Source: Balneolales bacterium
Lineage (GTDB): Bacteria > Bacteroidota > Rhodothermia > Balneolales > Balneolaceae
NCBI GenBank assembly: GCA_030830725.1
Contig: JAURMN010000174.1
Span: 1-18,574, forward strand
Reading direction: 5' to 3'
Length of the DNA stretch: 18,574 nucleotides
Part shown: positions 8,393-15,662 of the stretch, piece by piece
Numbering within the stretch: the stretch's first letter is position 1
Layout of the letters: every line of letters starts with the position of its first letter
Notes under the pieces: generated by a model
What the model was told of the DNA's origin: nothing
Seen by the model: only the letters and a program-made list of their open reading frames with translations
The model's database searches: none
Program-made: the position numbers and the translations under genes

Positions 8393-8989
8393 ATGGATTT
8401 GTCAAATGGGTATGAGCAGCACTTCGATCAATTTGTAGACCATCGCGAGAATCATCCCTCGCAGATAGGATATCGAACAGTTCTGGATTGGGCGCAAAAA
8501 CTCCCCAAAAACTCTATAGGTTTAGATCTTGGATGTGGAACCGGTAAACCCATTACCAAAGCACTAATGGATGCCGGACTCAAGGTGTTTGCCATAGATG
8601 CTTCCGCTAAAATGGTGGATCGATTTCGACAAAACTTTCCTCAGATCCCTATACGAGAGGAGTCCGTTCTGGATAGCACTTTTTTCGATCAAACATTTGA
8701 TACCATTGTAGCCTGGGGGCTAATATTTCTACTTGGAGAGGAGGAGCAAAAAACTCTTCTTGAGCTTGTTTCAAATAAATTAAATCCGAAAGGTACATTT
8801 TTGTTTACTTCTCCGATGCAAAAAGTAAAATGGAGAGATTCAGTGACGGGTTTGGAATCTATTTCAATGGGAAGAGAAGGATACGTGGATCTCTGTAAAA
8901 ATCTCGGATTGATTCTCGATTCCGAATATGTGGATGAGGGTGAAAATCACTATTACAGTTTCAAAAAAATCTCCAGTTCAAAAGCGTAA
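8393..8989 (+). CDS. Class I SAM-dependent methyltransferase, substrate unknown
   Basis: A 198-aa Rossmann-fold methyltransferase. Motif I is LDLGCGTGK (residues 44-52), the acidic residue for the SAM ribose is in FAIDAS (D69), and motif IV-like FDTIVAWGLIFLL lies near 102-114. The C-terminal half is short and gives no clue to the acceptor. GGAGG is found just 3 nt before the ATG, a tight but plausible ribosome site. The gene lies 20 nt after the gamma-carbonic-anhydrase gene and 17 nt before hemW, so it could belong to the same transcript. By my count only 19 of 60 bases in 8761-8820 are G or C, lower than the neighbours look, which may hint at a different origin, though other parts of the gene are not unusual. 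Confidence 0.88.
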   Translation: MDLSNGYEQHFDQFVDHRENHPSQIGYRTVLDWAQKLPKNSIGLDLGCGTGKPITKALMDAGLKVFAIDASAKMVDRFRQNFPQIPIREESVLDSTFFDQTFDTIVAWGLIFLLGEEEQKTLLELVSNKLNPKGTFLFTSPMQKVKWRDSVTGLESISMGREGYVDLCKNLGLILDSEYVDEGENHYYSFKKISSSKA

Positions 8990-9006
8990 TTCGGAACCTA
9001 TATTTC

Positions 9007-10287
9007 ATGCCCGGTCTCTACCTCCATATTCCTTTCTGTACCCAGGCATGCTCCTATTGCGATTTCTATTTTGTGACGCAAAAGACGCTGATACCTGCTT
9101 TTGTGGAGGCGATGTGTAGGGAAATTCGAAGCTGGAAGGGTGGTTTTGGAGCCTCACCAGTCGAAACGATCTATTTCGGAGGGGGTACTCCGTCCGTCTT
9201 AAATAGGGAACAGCTTGAAGCGATTTTCAATGCGATCCACGAGACATTTGAGGCCGAAACTAAAGAGATTACCCTCGAAGCGAACCCGGAGCATATTACT
9301 CAAGAGTATCTGAAGATGGTTTGCGACATATGAATTACTCGATTAAGTATGGGCGTGCAGAGTTTTGATCCATTGATATTGTCTAAGATGCATCGGGCTC
9401 ACGACCGGGAACAGGCCCAAAAGGCACTAAAGCTCATAAAAGACCATTCAGTCAAACTCCAATCCTGGAGCGTGGACCTTATTTATGGAAATCCATGTCA
9501 AACGGTGAATATGCTGGAGAAGGATATTGAGCAGCTTCTCCGTTTCGATCCCCCACACATTTCAGCCTATTCCCTCACCCTCGAAGATCGAACTCGATTG
9601 AATAGAGAGGTTGAGCTTGGACGGACACAAATGCCCGATCAGGATCGGGTTGCGGAGCATGCTGAATTCGTTTCACAAAAGCTTAAAGAAGCCGGATTTG
9701 AGCATTATGAAGTGAGCAGCTATGCCAAACCTGGTCATCGTGCGGTGCATAATCATCGCTATTGGAACCATGTGGAGTATCTGGGCTTTGGCCCATCGGC
9801 GCATTCGTTTTTGTGGGAGAACGCTTTTGAAGGGAATCCGATTCGCTTGAGTCATGAACGAGATTTACGGTCTTATCTAACCCAAAGCACTCATGCTGGT
9901 ATTACGAAACGATATCCCTATAATCTGGAATCCAATAGACAGGATAGTAGTTCACGTGACGATTCTCCCAAAACCGATTCAGATTCAACATTCTTTATTC
10001 CTTCAGGGATGAATTTTGAGAAACTTACAATTAAGGACCTCGCGGAAGAGCGAATCATGATGGGATTTCGCACGTCAGATGGGGTGACGGAACATGAGCT
10101 TCAAACGCGCTATAATTATACACTAAATTTAGCCCAGTCCAAGTGGCTTCTGAGGAAGATAGAGGAAGGGTTGATGCAAGATTCACAACATATGACTCAA
10201 AAGCAGGGTAGAATCATCAAATTAACGGAGTATGGTCTGTTGATAGCCGATACCCTTACCGTGGATTTCTTATCCCTTCAAATTTAA
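9007..10287 (+). pseudogene. hemW: hemW (radical SAM heme chaperone), interrupted by in-frame TGA
   Basis: One reading frame of 427 codons encodes a full-length HemW, the radical SAM protein related to coproporphyrinogen III dehydrogenase and implicated in heme handling, except that codon 109 is TGA. The first piece (9007-9333, 108 aa) holds the 4Fe-4S motif CTQACSYCDF (C11, C15, C18, with HemW-type Phe rather than the fourth Cys of HemN), the SAM motif YFGGGTPSVL and EANPEHIT. The second piece resumes in the same frame with ITRLSMGVQSF, then YEVSSYAKPGHRAVHNHRYW and the C-terminal domain with GFRTSDGV. In relatives the position before I-T/N-R-L-S is glycine, so one GGA-to-TGA change explains the break. 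The motif usually read YGLPGQT is YGNPCQT here. A Ser/Asp-rich insert lies near 9940-9990. The ATG at 9349 would give a 312-aa product without the cluster. Recent inactivation, a sequencing error and readthrough all remain open. Confidence 0.85.
9331..9333 (+). other. In-frame TGA in hemW at a conserved glycine position
   Basis: The flanking protein reads KMVCDI, stop, ITRLSMGVQSF with no frame change. HemW relatives have G at this position. Other genes in the window end in TGA at sensible points (for example 7821, 8372, 17225 and 17991), so TGA is a normal stop here and is not reassigned to glycine. Confidence 0.9.
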
Positions 10288-10288
10288 T

Positions 10289-11998
10289 TTATTTAATGAG
10301 AGTCATCGATTTGGTTTCGGAAAAAGATGGAGTTGTAAGTCTATACAGATAGATTCCAGAAGCCAAACCTTCCCCACTGAACTCAACTCTATGCACACCA
10401 GCGGTCAATGTGCGTTCTACCAGAGTCAAAATTCGTTTCCCTGTCATATCAAAAAGCTCAAGACTAACCGGTTCCGATATGGCAAGCTCAAAGCGAATGG
10501 TTGTGAGTGGATTAAACGGATTTGGATAATTTTGTGACAGAGAATGTTCTTCTGGAATGTAACTTGTCACTGCTGCAGTAGAGGTACCGACAAAATCGGA
10601 AAAGCTACCAATTACAATCGCTACTTTCTCCAAATCTGCTATCGGCCAATCTGTAATCACTTCCAGTAGTGATTGAGTTTTTGAAGGCGGAATTAAGTAT
10701 TCCTTTGTTGTTCCATTTTTGAACCACCCCCCCAAGACTGCACCCAAACCTGGATTTTCGGAAGTGAGAGTAACTTCCAAAACACCTGTTTGTCCTGGTT
10801 CAGGTTCAACCACGATATATCGAGCAGCGTATTTATCGATTGGAGAGAGCGTCAAGGCACTGTCTGGCAGTCTGGTATACACATCTTCTATAGTAGCATT
10901 TGGATAAAACGCTCTTTCTTCAAATCCAAAACCAATATCACCCAATTGATCACCAGAGGTCATATGCCATAAATGGTTTCGTAGATGCTCTTCTTCAAAC
11001 GAAGTCGATTCGTCTTCTAATTGACGCCGCACAGCTTCGATATAAGGCAACTCTGATACTTCTGAAAATTGATTCCACACCTCTACCCAAAAATTCTGCC
11101 CAAATCGTTCTGAAAAGTATATTGACCAGGTAACATGACTGTAAGCGCCTGGAGTTGCTTCGTCTGGATCTGTAAAAATGGATCCACTATAAAGGTAATT
11201 GTAGTAGTCATTGACCTCATCATAAACGACCTCTTCCATCATCGTAGCATCCATTTCGATCCACTTAAAGGATCCTGCTTCTCCTTGCCATTCATTCGTG
11301 ACATATTGAATAGCATGCTTAAGTTCATGAGCGATTGTAACATAAAGTGCGCCCAATTGATCTCCGTCAGGATGGTCATTTTTTGGAAAACCTCTAAAGG
11401 TTGAGTGCAGGTATATATCCGTTCCGTTGGTTGATTCTATTGTATAGCCGTAGAATCCAAACTCTTCAAAATAGAGGTGATATTGGCCACCTGATGGAAT
11501 CGGGTTCCTATACCCCAATTCTTCTGTCATTAAGCGCAAAGAATACTCAGCGGCAAGTGCAGCTTTTTCGATATAATCCGGGGTACCACTCGAATCGACG
11601 TCTGTACTGTCAACAGCGTCTATGCCGTCCAAATCAAAATGAAGTACAAATAGTCCGGACGGAGAGGTGAAGGAATAGTCCATTAGGGATCTTGACGCTG
11701 TTTCGAAGGAGTTATTTTCTTTAAAGCGTTTGACAACACCTTTGGGCAATTCTTCAAGAAGGATCTCTCTTTCTATTTCCCGTTTTACAGCTAGGTCATC
11801 TTCTGAGTGGGGTTTCTTCTCTTGGTGAAGGTAGTGCAAAATCCAAGGTGTAGCACATTTCTCTTGTTCCAAGTGACGATGTAAAAAGAGTTGATCTCTA
11901 GAGAATTCGCTTAACCCCTTCACGTTTTGACCCAAAGAGTCTTGAAACATCGACAGAAAGGACCCCGTTAAAATAGTAATGAAGATGAGTAGGCGCAT
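10289..11998 (-). CDS. Secreted putative metalloprotease with T9SS type A sorting domain
   Basis: A 569-aa exported protein. A hydrophobic N-terminal signal (about residues 1-23) is followed by a charged propeptide-like region, then a domain resembling the MXAN_6640-type putative metalloproteases: DGIDAVDSTDVDSSGTPDYI (124-143), YHLYFEEFGFYGYTI, and the zinc-binding HExxH as HELKH (224-228), with acidic WIEMDATMMEE (247-257) probably supplying the third ligand. A beta-rich region follows. The last 84 residues (486-569) are a type IX secretion sorting domain: QNYPNPFNP, TTIRFEL, VSLELFDMTGKRI and a SGIYLYRL strand ending in SMTLIK. It is therefore probably exported by Sec, then passed across the outer membrane by T9SS with removal of this tail. 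Its stop codon faces that of hemW with one base between. Substrate and proteolytic activity are inferred only. Confidence 0.9.
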   Translation of the reverse strand: MRLLIFITILTGSFLSMFQDSLGQNVKGLSEFSRDQLFLHRHLEQEKCATPWILHYLHQEKKPHSEDDLAVKREIEREILLEELPKGVVKRFKENNSFETASRSLMDYSFTSPSGLFVLHFDLDGIDAVDSTDVDSSGTPDYIEKAALAAEYSLRLMTEELGYRNPIPSGGQYHLYFEEFGFYGYTIESTNGTDIYLHSTFRGFPKNDHPDGDQLGALYVTIAHELKHAIQYVTNEWQGEAGSFKWIEMDATMMEEVVYDEVNDYYNYLYSGSIFTDPDEATPGAYSHVTWSIYFSERFGQNFWVEVWNQFSEVSELPYIEAVRRQLEDESTSFEEEHLRNHLWHMTSGDQLGDIGFGFEERAFYPNATIEDVYTRLPDSALTLSPIDKYAARYIVVEPEPGQTGVLEVTLTSENPGLGAVLGGWFKNGTTKEYLIPPSKTQSLLEVITDWPIADLEKVAIVIGSFSDFVGTSTAAVTSYIPEEHSLSQNYPNPFNPLTTIRFELAISEPVSLELFDMTGKRILTLVERTLTAGVHRVEFSGEGLASGIYLYRLTTPSFSETKSMTLIK

Positions 11999-12158
11999 TC
12001 GTTTTGCATCGGCTATTTTTAGATAAAAGTACGTACCTTTTTCATTACTACAACGGTGTTCGGGATTGTTCTCGTTTTCATCTATGCCGAATCCACAGGC
12101 GAGTTATTCCATCGAGGGTGGTACGAATTCTCAATACAGTTAACGATCTTAGTGTAAG
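11999..12158. promoter_or_regulatory. Divergent intergenic region
   Basis: These 160 nt lie between the starts of the T9SS-tagged metalloprotease gene (minus) and trhO (plus) and should contain both promoters. TACCTTTT near 12034-12041 partly resembles the Bacteroidota -7 element on the plus strand, but it lies more than 110 nt before trhO and has no clear partner. The open frame crossing this stretch on the plus strand shows no protein-like pattern. Confidence 0.35.
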
Positions 12159-13130
12159 ATGTCATACGAAGTCCTTCTTTATTATCAATTTTTTCCCATC
12201 GAAGACCCCACAGCCTTTGCGAAAACGCACAAAAAATGGCTAAAAGAACGGGGAATTTTGGGCCGTATCTACGTCTCGGAGGAAGGGATTAACGGCACCA
12301 TTGCAGGAATTCCGGAGCAGATGAAAGAGTATCAGGAAATGGTTCGAGCCATTCCGGGTTGTGAAACGATCGAATTCAAAACGGACACATCCGATTTTAT
12401 CCCATTTGCCAAATTAATCTGCAAAGCTCGCAAAGAGATTGTTTCCCTACATGTGGACGGAGTCGATCCGAAAGAGGGAGGACGATACCTCGCGCCTCGT
12501 GAATGGCGTCAAGTCATGGAATCAGGAGAAGAGTATGTGATGATCGATGTGCGAAATGATTACGAGTCCAAAATCGGCCATTTTGCTGGGGCAATCCGTC
12601 CGCAGGTTGAAAATTTCTATGACTTTCCGAAATGGCTGGATGAGGTGGAGAACGAGATTCCGAAGGATAAAAAAGTGCTGATGTATTGCACCGGTGGAAT
12701 TCGTTGCGAGAAGTTTTCCGTTCTGATGAAGAAAAAAGGATGGGATGATGTAAACCAACTTCATGGCGGAATCTTGACCTATGCCAAGGAAGAGGATGGA
12801 GAGCACTTTTTGGGTAAGTGTTTTGTATTTGATGATCGACTCACGGTTTCGGTGAACCCAAAAGCTGAGGAGCCCATCGGAGTGTGTGAAATTTCTGGTC
12901 AGCCTTCTGACACCTATGTAAACTGCGCGAACATGGAGTGTAACAGGCTCTTTATCTGCTGCGAAAAAGCACTCGATATCTACGATGGATGTTGCAGCGA
13001 AGAGTGTATGAAGAGTGAATATCGTCGCCCCTACAACCCAGAGACAAAGCTCACTCCATTTCGTAAATGGTACAACTATTTCGATGACGATTTTAAAAAA
13101 CGGAACATCGATAAAAGCGGAGTTTACTAA
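12159..13130 (+). CDS. trhO: tRNA uridine(34) hydroxylase, rhodanese-like
   Basis: A 323-aa protein of the TrhO (YceA, UPF0176) family, which hydroxylates uridine 34 of certain tRNAs in the first step towards 5-methoxy- or carboxymethoxyuridine. The N-terminal acylphosphatase-like domain contains GRIYVSEEGINGTIAG. The rhodanese domain spans about residues 118-220, with IDVRNDYES and the catalytic loop MYCTGGIRCEKF carrying C177. The C-terminal Cys-rich part (VNCANMECNRLFICCEKA, then GCCSEEC) is the metal-binding extension typical of this family. No SD is visible before the ATG at 12159, which begins the family-like MSYEVLLYYQFFPIED. The pseudouridine synthase start codon follows four bases after its stop, so two RNA-modification genes probably form an operon. 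Confidence 0.95.
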   Translation: MSYEVLLYYQFFPIEDPTAFAKTHKKWLKERGILGRIYVSEEGINGTIAGIPEQMKEYQEMVRAIPGCETIEFKTDTSDFIPFAKLICKARKEIVSLHVDGVDPKEGGRYLAPREWRQVMESGEEYVMIDVRNDYESKIGHFAGAIRPQVENFYDFPKWLDEVENEIPKDKKVLMYCTGGIRCEKFSVLMKKKGWDDVNQLHGGILTYAKEEDGEHFLGKCFVFDDRLTVSVNPKAEEPIGVCEISGQPSDTYVNCANMECNRLFICCEKALDIYDGCCSEECMKSEYRRPYNPETKLTPFRKWYNYFDDDFKKRNIDKSGVY

Positions 13131-13134
13131 TTCG

Positions 13135-14151
13135 ATGGTGCAGGCTGGCTCGAAAAGTTTTGTTTCCGGGCCGAGTTGTCAGGTTCGAATCAGCCATCCA
13201 TATGCCATTACTCGAACGATTCGCGTAAAACAGGCATATAGTGGATGGTCAATTCTTCAGTTTTTCTCGGAGCGTTTTCCTTGGAAAGAGGAGTCCGAAT
13301 GGGAAAATAAAATTAAGATGGGACAGATTCGGGTAGAACAAGAACCCGTCTCTCCTAAGTATGTGTTGTTGCCGGGACAGCACATCCATCATGATTCTGA
13401 AGATGTCATCGAACCCTCAGTCCCAGACCAGATCGAGATCATTCAAGAAAGTGAAGAGTGGGTGGTCATTTCTAAGCCGGCGCCTTTGCCTGTTCACGCC
13501 GGTGGTCGTTACTTTAGGAACACATTGTTAGCCATTTTGCAAGAGCGCGGGTATGGTGAACTCTATCCATTGCATCGATTGGACGCGGTTACTCAAGGAT
13601 TAATCTGCCTAGCCAAAAAAGACGAGAGTGTTCCTGCATTGAGTGCATGGCTACGGTCGGAATCAGCTCAAAAAGTCTATTATGCACACGTATCGGGAGT
13701 GCCTATGCAGTCAAAAGCCGATATCCAAACCCCCATCCGGCGTAAACAGGGATTTATATTTGAGTCTGTTCCAGAAGCTCATTCAGATCGAGTGGATTCT
13801 GACATTTATACGAAGGGTGACATTTCGTCCAAACCAAAATCAGGCCGCTCTGCGCTAAAAAAAGCCCATACTAAAGTTGAAGTTCTACATACCATGCAGA
13901 ATAGTGCTATTGTGCGATGCATACCAGTGACCGGACGTACCCATCAACTTCGAATTCATTTGCGTGACTGGGGTCATCCCATTCTTGATGATCCTATTTA
14001 TGGACCAAATGGAGACGACTCTGGTGAACTCCTTCAAAATCGGGCGATTTCATTGTTGAGCGCTCGAATCGTAGTGCCTCAGGCCGGGCTGAGTGCGGAA
14101 TTACCGGTCCCTCGAGAGTGGAGAGAATCCGAATCTGAATCCATTAAATAA
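13135..14151 (+). CDS. RluA-family pseudouridine synthase
   Basis: A 338-aa enzyme that isomerises a uridine in rRNA or tRNA. An S4-like N-terminal part (about residues 20-75, ILQFFSERFP and KIKMGQIRVE) precedes the catalytic domain. The catalytic motif is HRLDAVTQG (147-155, D150 nucleophile); Gln replaces the Ser more often seen in HRLDxxTSG. Further family motifs are ISKPAPLPVHAGGRY and VTGRTHQLRIHLRDWGHPIL. The frame stays open upstream to an ATG at 13015, but that would overlap trhO by 116 nt; the ATG at 13135, four bases after the trhO stop, is the better start. About 73 nt at the 3' end overlap the convergent alpha/beta hydrolase gene. The target uridine cannot be read from the sequence (RluA, RluC, RluD and TruC are related). 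Confidence 0.92.
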   Translation: MVQAGSKSFVSGPSCQVRISHPYAITRTIRVKQAYSGWSILQFFSERFPWKEESEWENKIKMGQIRVEQEPVSPKYVLLPGQHIHHDSEDVIEPSVPDQIEIIQESEEWVVISKPAPLPVHAGGRYFRNTLLAILQERGYGELYPLHRLDAVTQGLICLAKKDESVPALSAWLRSESAQKVYYAHVSGVPMQSKADIQTPIRRKQGFIFESVPEAHSDRVDSDIYTKGDISSKPKSGRSALKKAHTKVEVLHTMQNSAIVRCIPVTGRTHQLRIHLRDWGHPILDDPIYGPNGDDSGELLQNRAISLLSARIVVPQAGLSAELPVPREWRESESESIK

Positions 14152-14963
14152 GCGCGAACAATCGATGCAAATTCATGCGGTTTATCCAGAAACGCATAAT
14201 GTCCGGCCCCTTTCAGTTCAATTAACGCACTCCCTTTGATGGCCTTTTCTAGCCTGTATCCCTGTTCGAGAGGTGTGGCTGTGTCATTTTCTCCCCACAA
14301 CAGAAGCATTTCCCTTGAAATCTGCCCGAGCATAGAATCGAAATGGGAATTTACCACTTGTGTGAAGGTTTGCCGCATGGCTCCGGAAAGTTTGGAATAA
14401 TCGGAAGACCCCATTCGTTTCCACAGACCACTCGACCGCAATCGAGTTAAATACCACTCGGATAATGAATTAGTAAGGAATGTCGTCGGGAACTTCAACA
14501 CCTTTACAAACGTCAGCTTTGCTCGCGTTTTTAACGATCTTCGAGGTTTCAGTCCGGCTCCCCCTGTTACAATAATTTTTTGAATTCGGCCTGCAAATTC
14601 CGGTCGTAGTAACAGGTCTAAAAGAACCCGATTACCAAAGGAGTGTACCAGTACATCAAACTGTTTGATCCCGGCTTCATCCAACCAGCTTACAACCAGA
14701 TCAGAATAATCCGAGAGCGACCACGGGGTTTTCAGTGTCTCACTCTGCCCAAATCCAGGAAAATCGATCATGGAGCAACTTCTGAGATCGGATAACGTAG
14801 TTGCCAGCGGGAAAAAAGGGCTTGCTGAGCTTCCCCAGCCATGCATGAACACTAAATCGGAGCCTTTTCCAGACTGATACCAACGAACCTGTTGATTTCG
14901 CCAGGTAAACTGTAGCGTTTTTATGGTATCGGCCGTTAAAGAAGAAGGAGAAGATGTTGTCAT
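14079..14963 (-). CDS. Alpha/beta-fold hydrolase
   Basis: A 294-aa serine hydrolase from the ATG at 14963; an in-frame TTG five codons upstream is a weaker start. The oxyanion-side motif is VFMHGWGSS, the nucleophile elbow is VHSFGN with S108, and the acid and base of the triad are in WGENDTATP (D227) and GAGHYAFLD (H255). The cap region (about residues 135-205) is helical and basic. There is no signal peptide, so it is probably cytoplasmic. The arrangement matches the broad BioH/MenH/epoxide-hydrolase-like group, and no specific substrate can be named. The last 25 or so codons overlap the 3' end of the pseudouridine synthase gene on the other strand, and the tail there (DSDSDSLHSRG) is low in complexity, so the real C-terminus may be a recent stop-codon loss. 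Confidence 0.88.
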   Translation of the reverse strand: MTTSSPSSLTADTIKTLQFTWRNQQVRWYQSGKGSDLVFMHGWGSSASPFFPLATTLSDLRSCSMIDFPGFGQSETLKTPWSLSDYSDLVVSWLDEAGIKQFDVLVHSFGNRVLLDLLLRPEFAGRIQKIIVTGGAGLKPRRSLKTRAKLTFVKVLKFPTTFLTNSLSEWYLTRLRSSGLWKRMGSSDYSKLSGAMRQTFTQVVNSHFDSMLGQISREMLLLWGENDTATPLEQGYRLEKAIKGSALIELKGAGHYAFLDKPHEFASIVRAYLMDSDSDSLHSRGTGNSALSPA

Positions 14964-15063
14964 GCATGTAAAATACAATTCTATTACGTGAACTGTAAGA
15001 ATCTTACTCTCGGTGGATTATCAAATAGGTATACAGACCTTTAAATTGAATAACCCGTTGACC

Positions 15064-15618
15064 ATGAACTTCTCTATTTCGAATCACATCCGCTACTTTC
15101 GCCGAAAACTGTTCTTTTTTCTAGATCGATTTAAGATTCCACGAAGTGAGCGCAGAGTATTATCCCTGCTTTTATTGGCAGTTCTTCTGGTGTGGACAGC
15201 ACGACTTTTTATCCAGTATCCGCAATGGATAGATCCGTCTATATATGAGGAGGAACAGGCTCTATTTCGGCAAGCTTTTGCATCGTCCCATCAGGAAGAT
15301 CAAGAGATAAAAAGTCGGTATGGGCTCTCAATGGAGATGGGGGTATCCGACCTGACCGTTGAATACGAGCCTACCGACACTCTGAACTCCTCCAAAACAC
15401 CAATTCAATTGAATACAGCCACCTTGGAGCAGCTCATGTCCATACCAGGAATAGGTCCTTCTTATGCCGAAAAAATTATGGCTTGGCGAAATAAAAATGG
15501 TGCCTTTACGTCCTTAGACCAACTTCTGGAGATTAAGGGTATCGGAGAAAAACGCCTTGAAAAGCTCAAATCTTTGGTCACGATCACCGCAGTAGATTCC
15601 ACAGGTGAGAATCGTTAA
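15064..15618 (+). CDS. Membrane-anchored helix-hairpin-helix (ComEA-like) protein
   Basis: A 184-aa protein from the ATG at 15064 (an in-frame GTG at 15013 is less likely). A basic N-terminal segment (residues 1-31) precedes one membrane helix at about 32-50 (LSLLLLAVLLVWTARLFI), then a charged linker and a C-terminal pair of helix-hairpin-helix units (about 116-174): LNTATLEQLMSIPGIGPSYA and IKGIGEKRLEKLKSL, with GIG hairpins at 129-131 and 160-162. This is the ComEA / T2SS-associated HhH layout, which binds DNA non-specifically and in ComEA helps DNA uptake. Positive-inside charge places the HhH part in the periplasm. It lies 44 nt before porX, on the same strand. No other competence gene is in the window, so a role in DNA uptake is only inferred. 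Confidence 0.87.
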   Translation: MNFSISNHIRYFRRKLFFFLDRFKIPRSERRVLSLLLLAVLLVWTARLFIQYPQWIDPSIYEEEQALFRQAFASSHQEDQEIKSRYGLSMEMGVSDLTVEYEPTDTLNSSKTPIQLNTATLEQLMSIPGIGPSYAEKIMAWRNKNGAFTSLDQLLEIKGIGEKRLEKLKSLVTITAVDSTGENR

Positions 15619-15662
15619 TTTGAACTGAAGTTTTTGAAACATGTCGTAACCAACATTTCATC

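Noticed and set aside
9331..9333. TGA reassigned to glycine or read as selenocysteine
   Set aside because: Other genes here end at TGA in the expected places, the position is glycine in relatives, and no SECIS-like hairpin was noted just downstream.
12004..12243. 79-codon plus-strand frame over the 5' end of trhO
   Set aside because: It crosses the divergent promoter region and overlaps trhO out of frame, with a composition unlike a folded protein.
13015..13134. Upstream extension of the pseudouridine synthase to an ATG at 13015
   Set aside because: It would overlap trhO by 116 nt and adds residues with no similarity to the family; the ATG at 13135 fits the spacing better.
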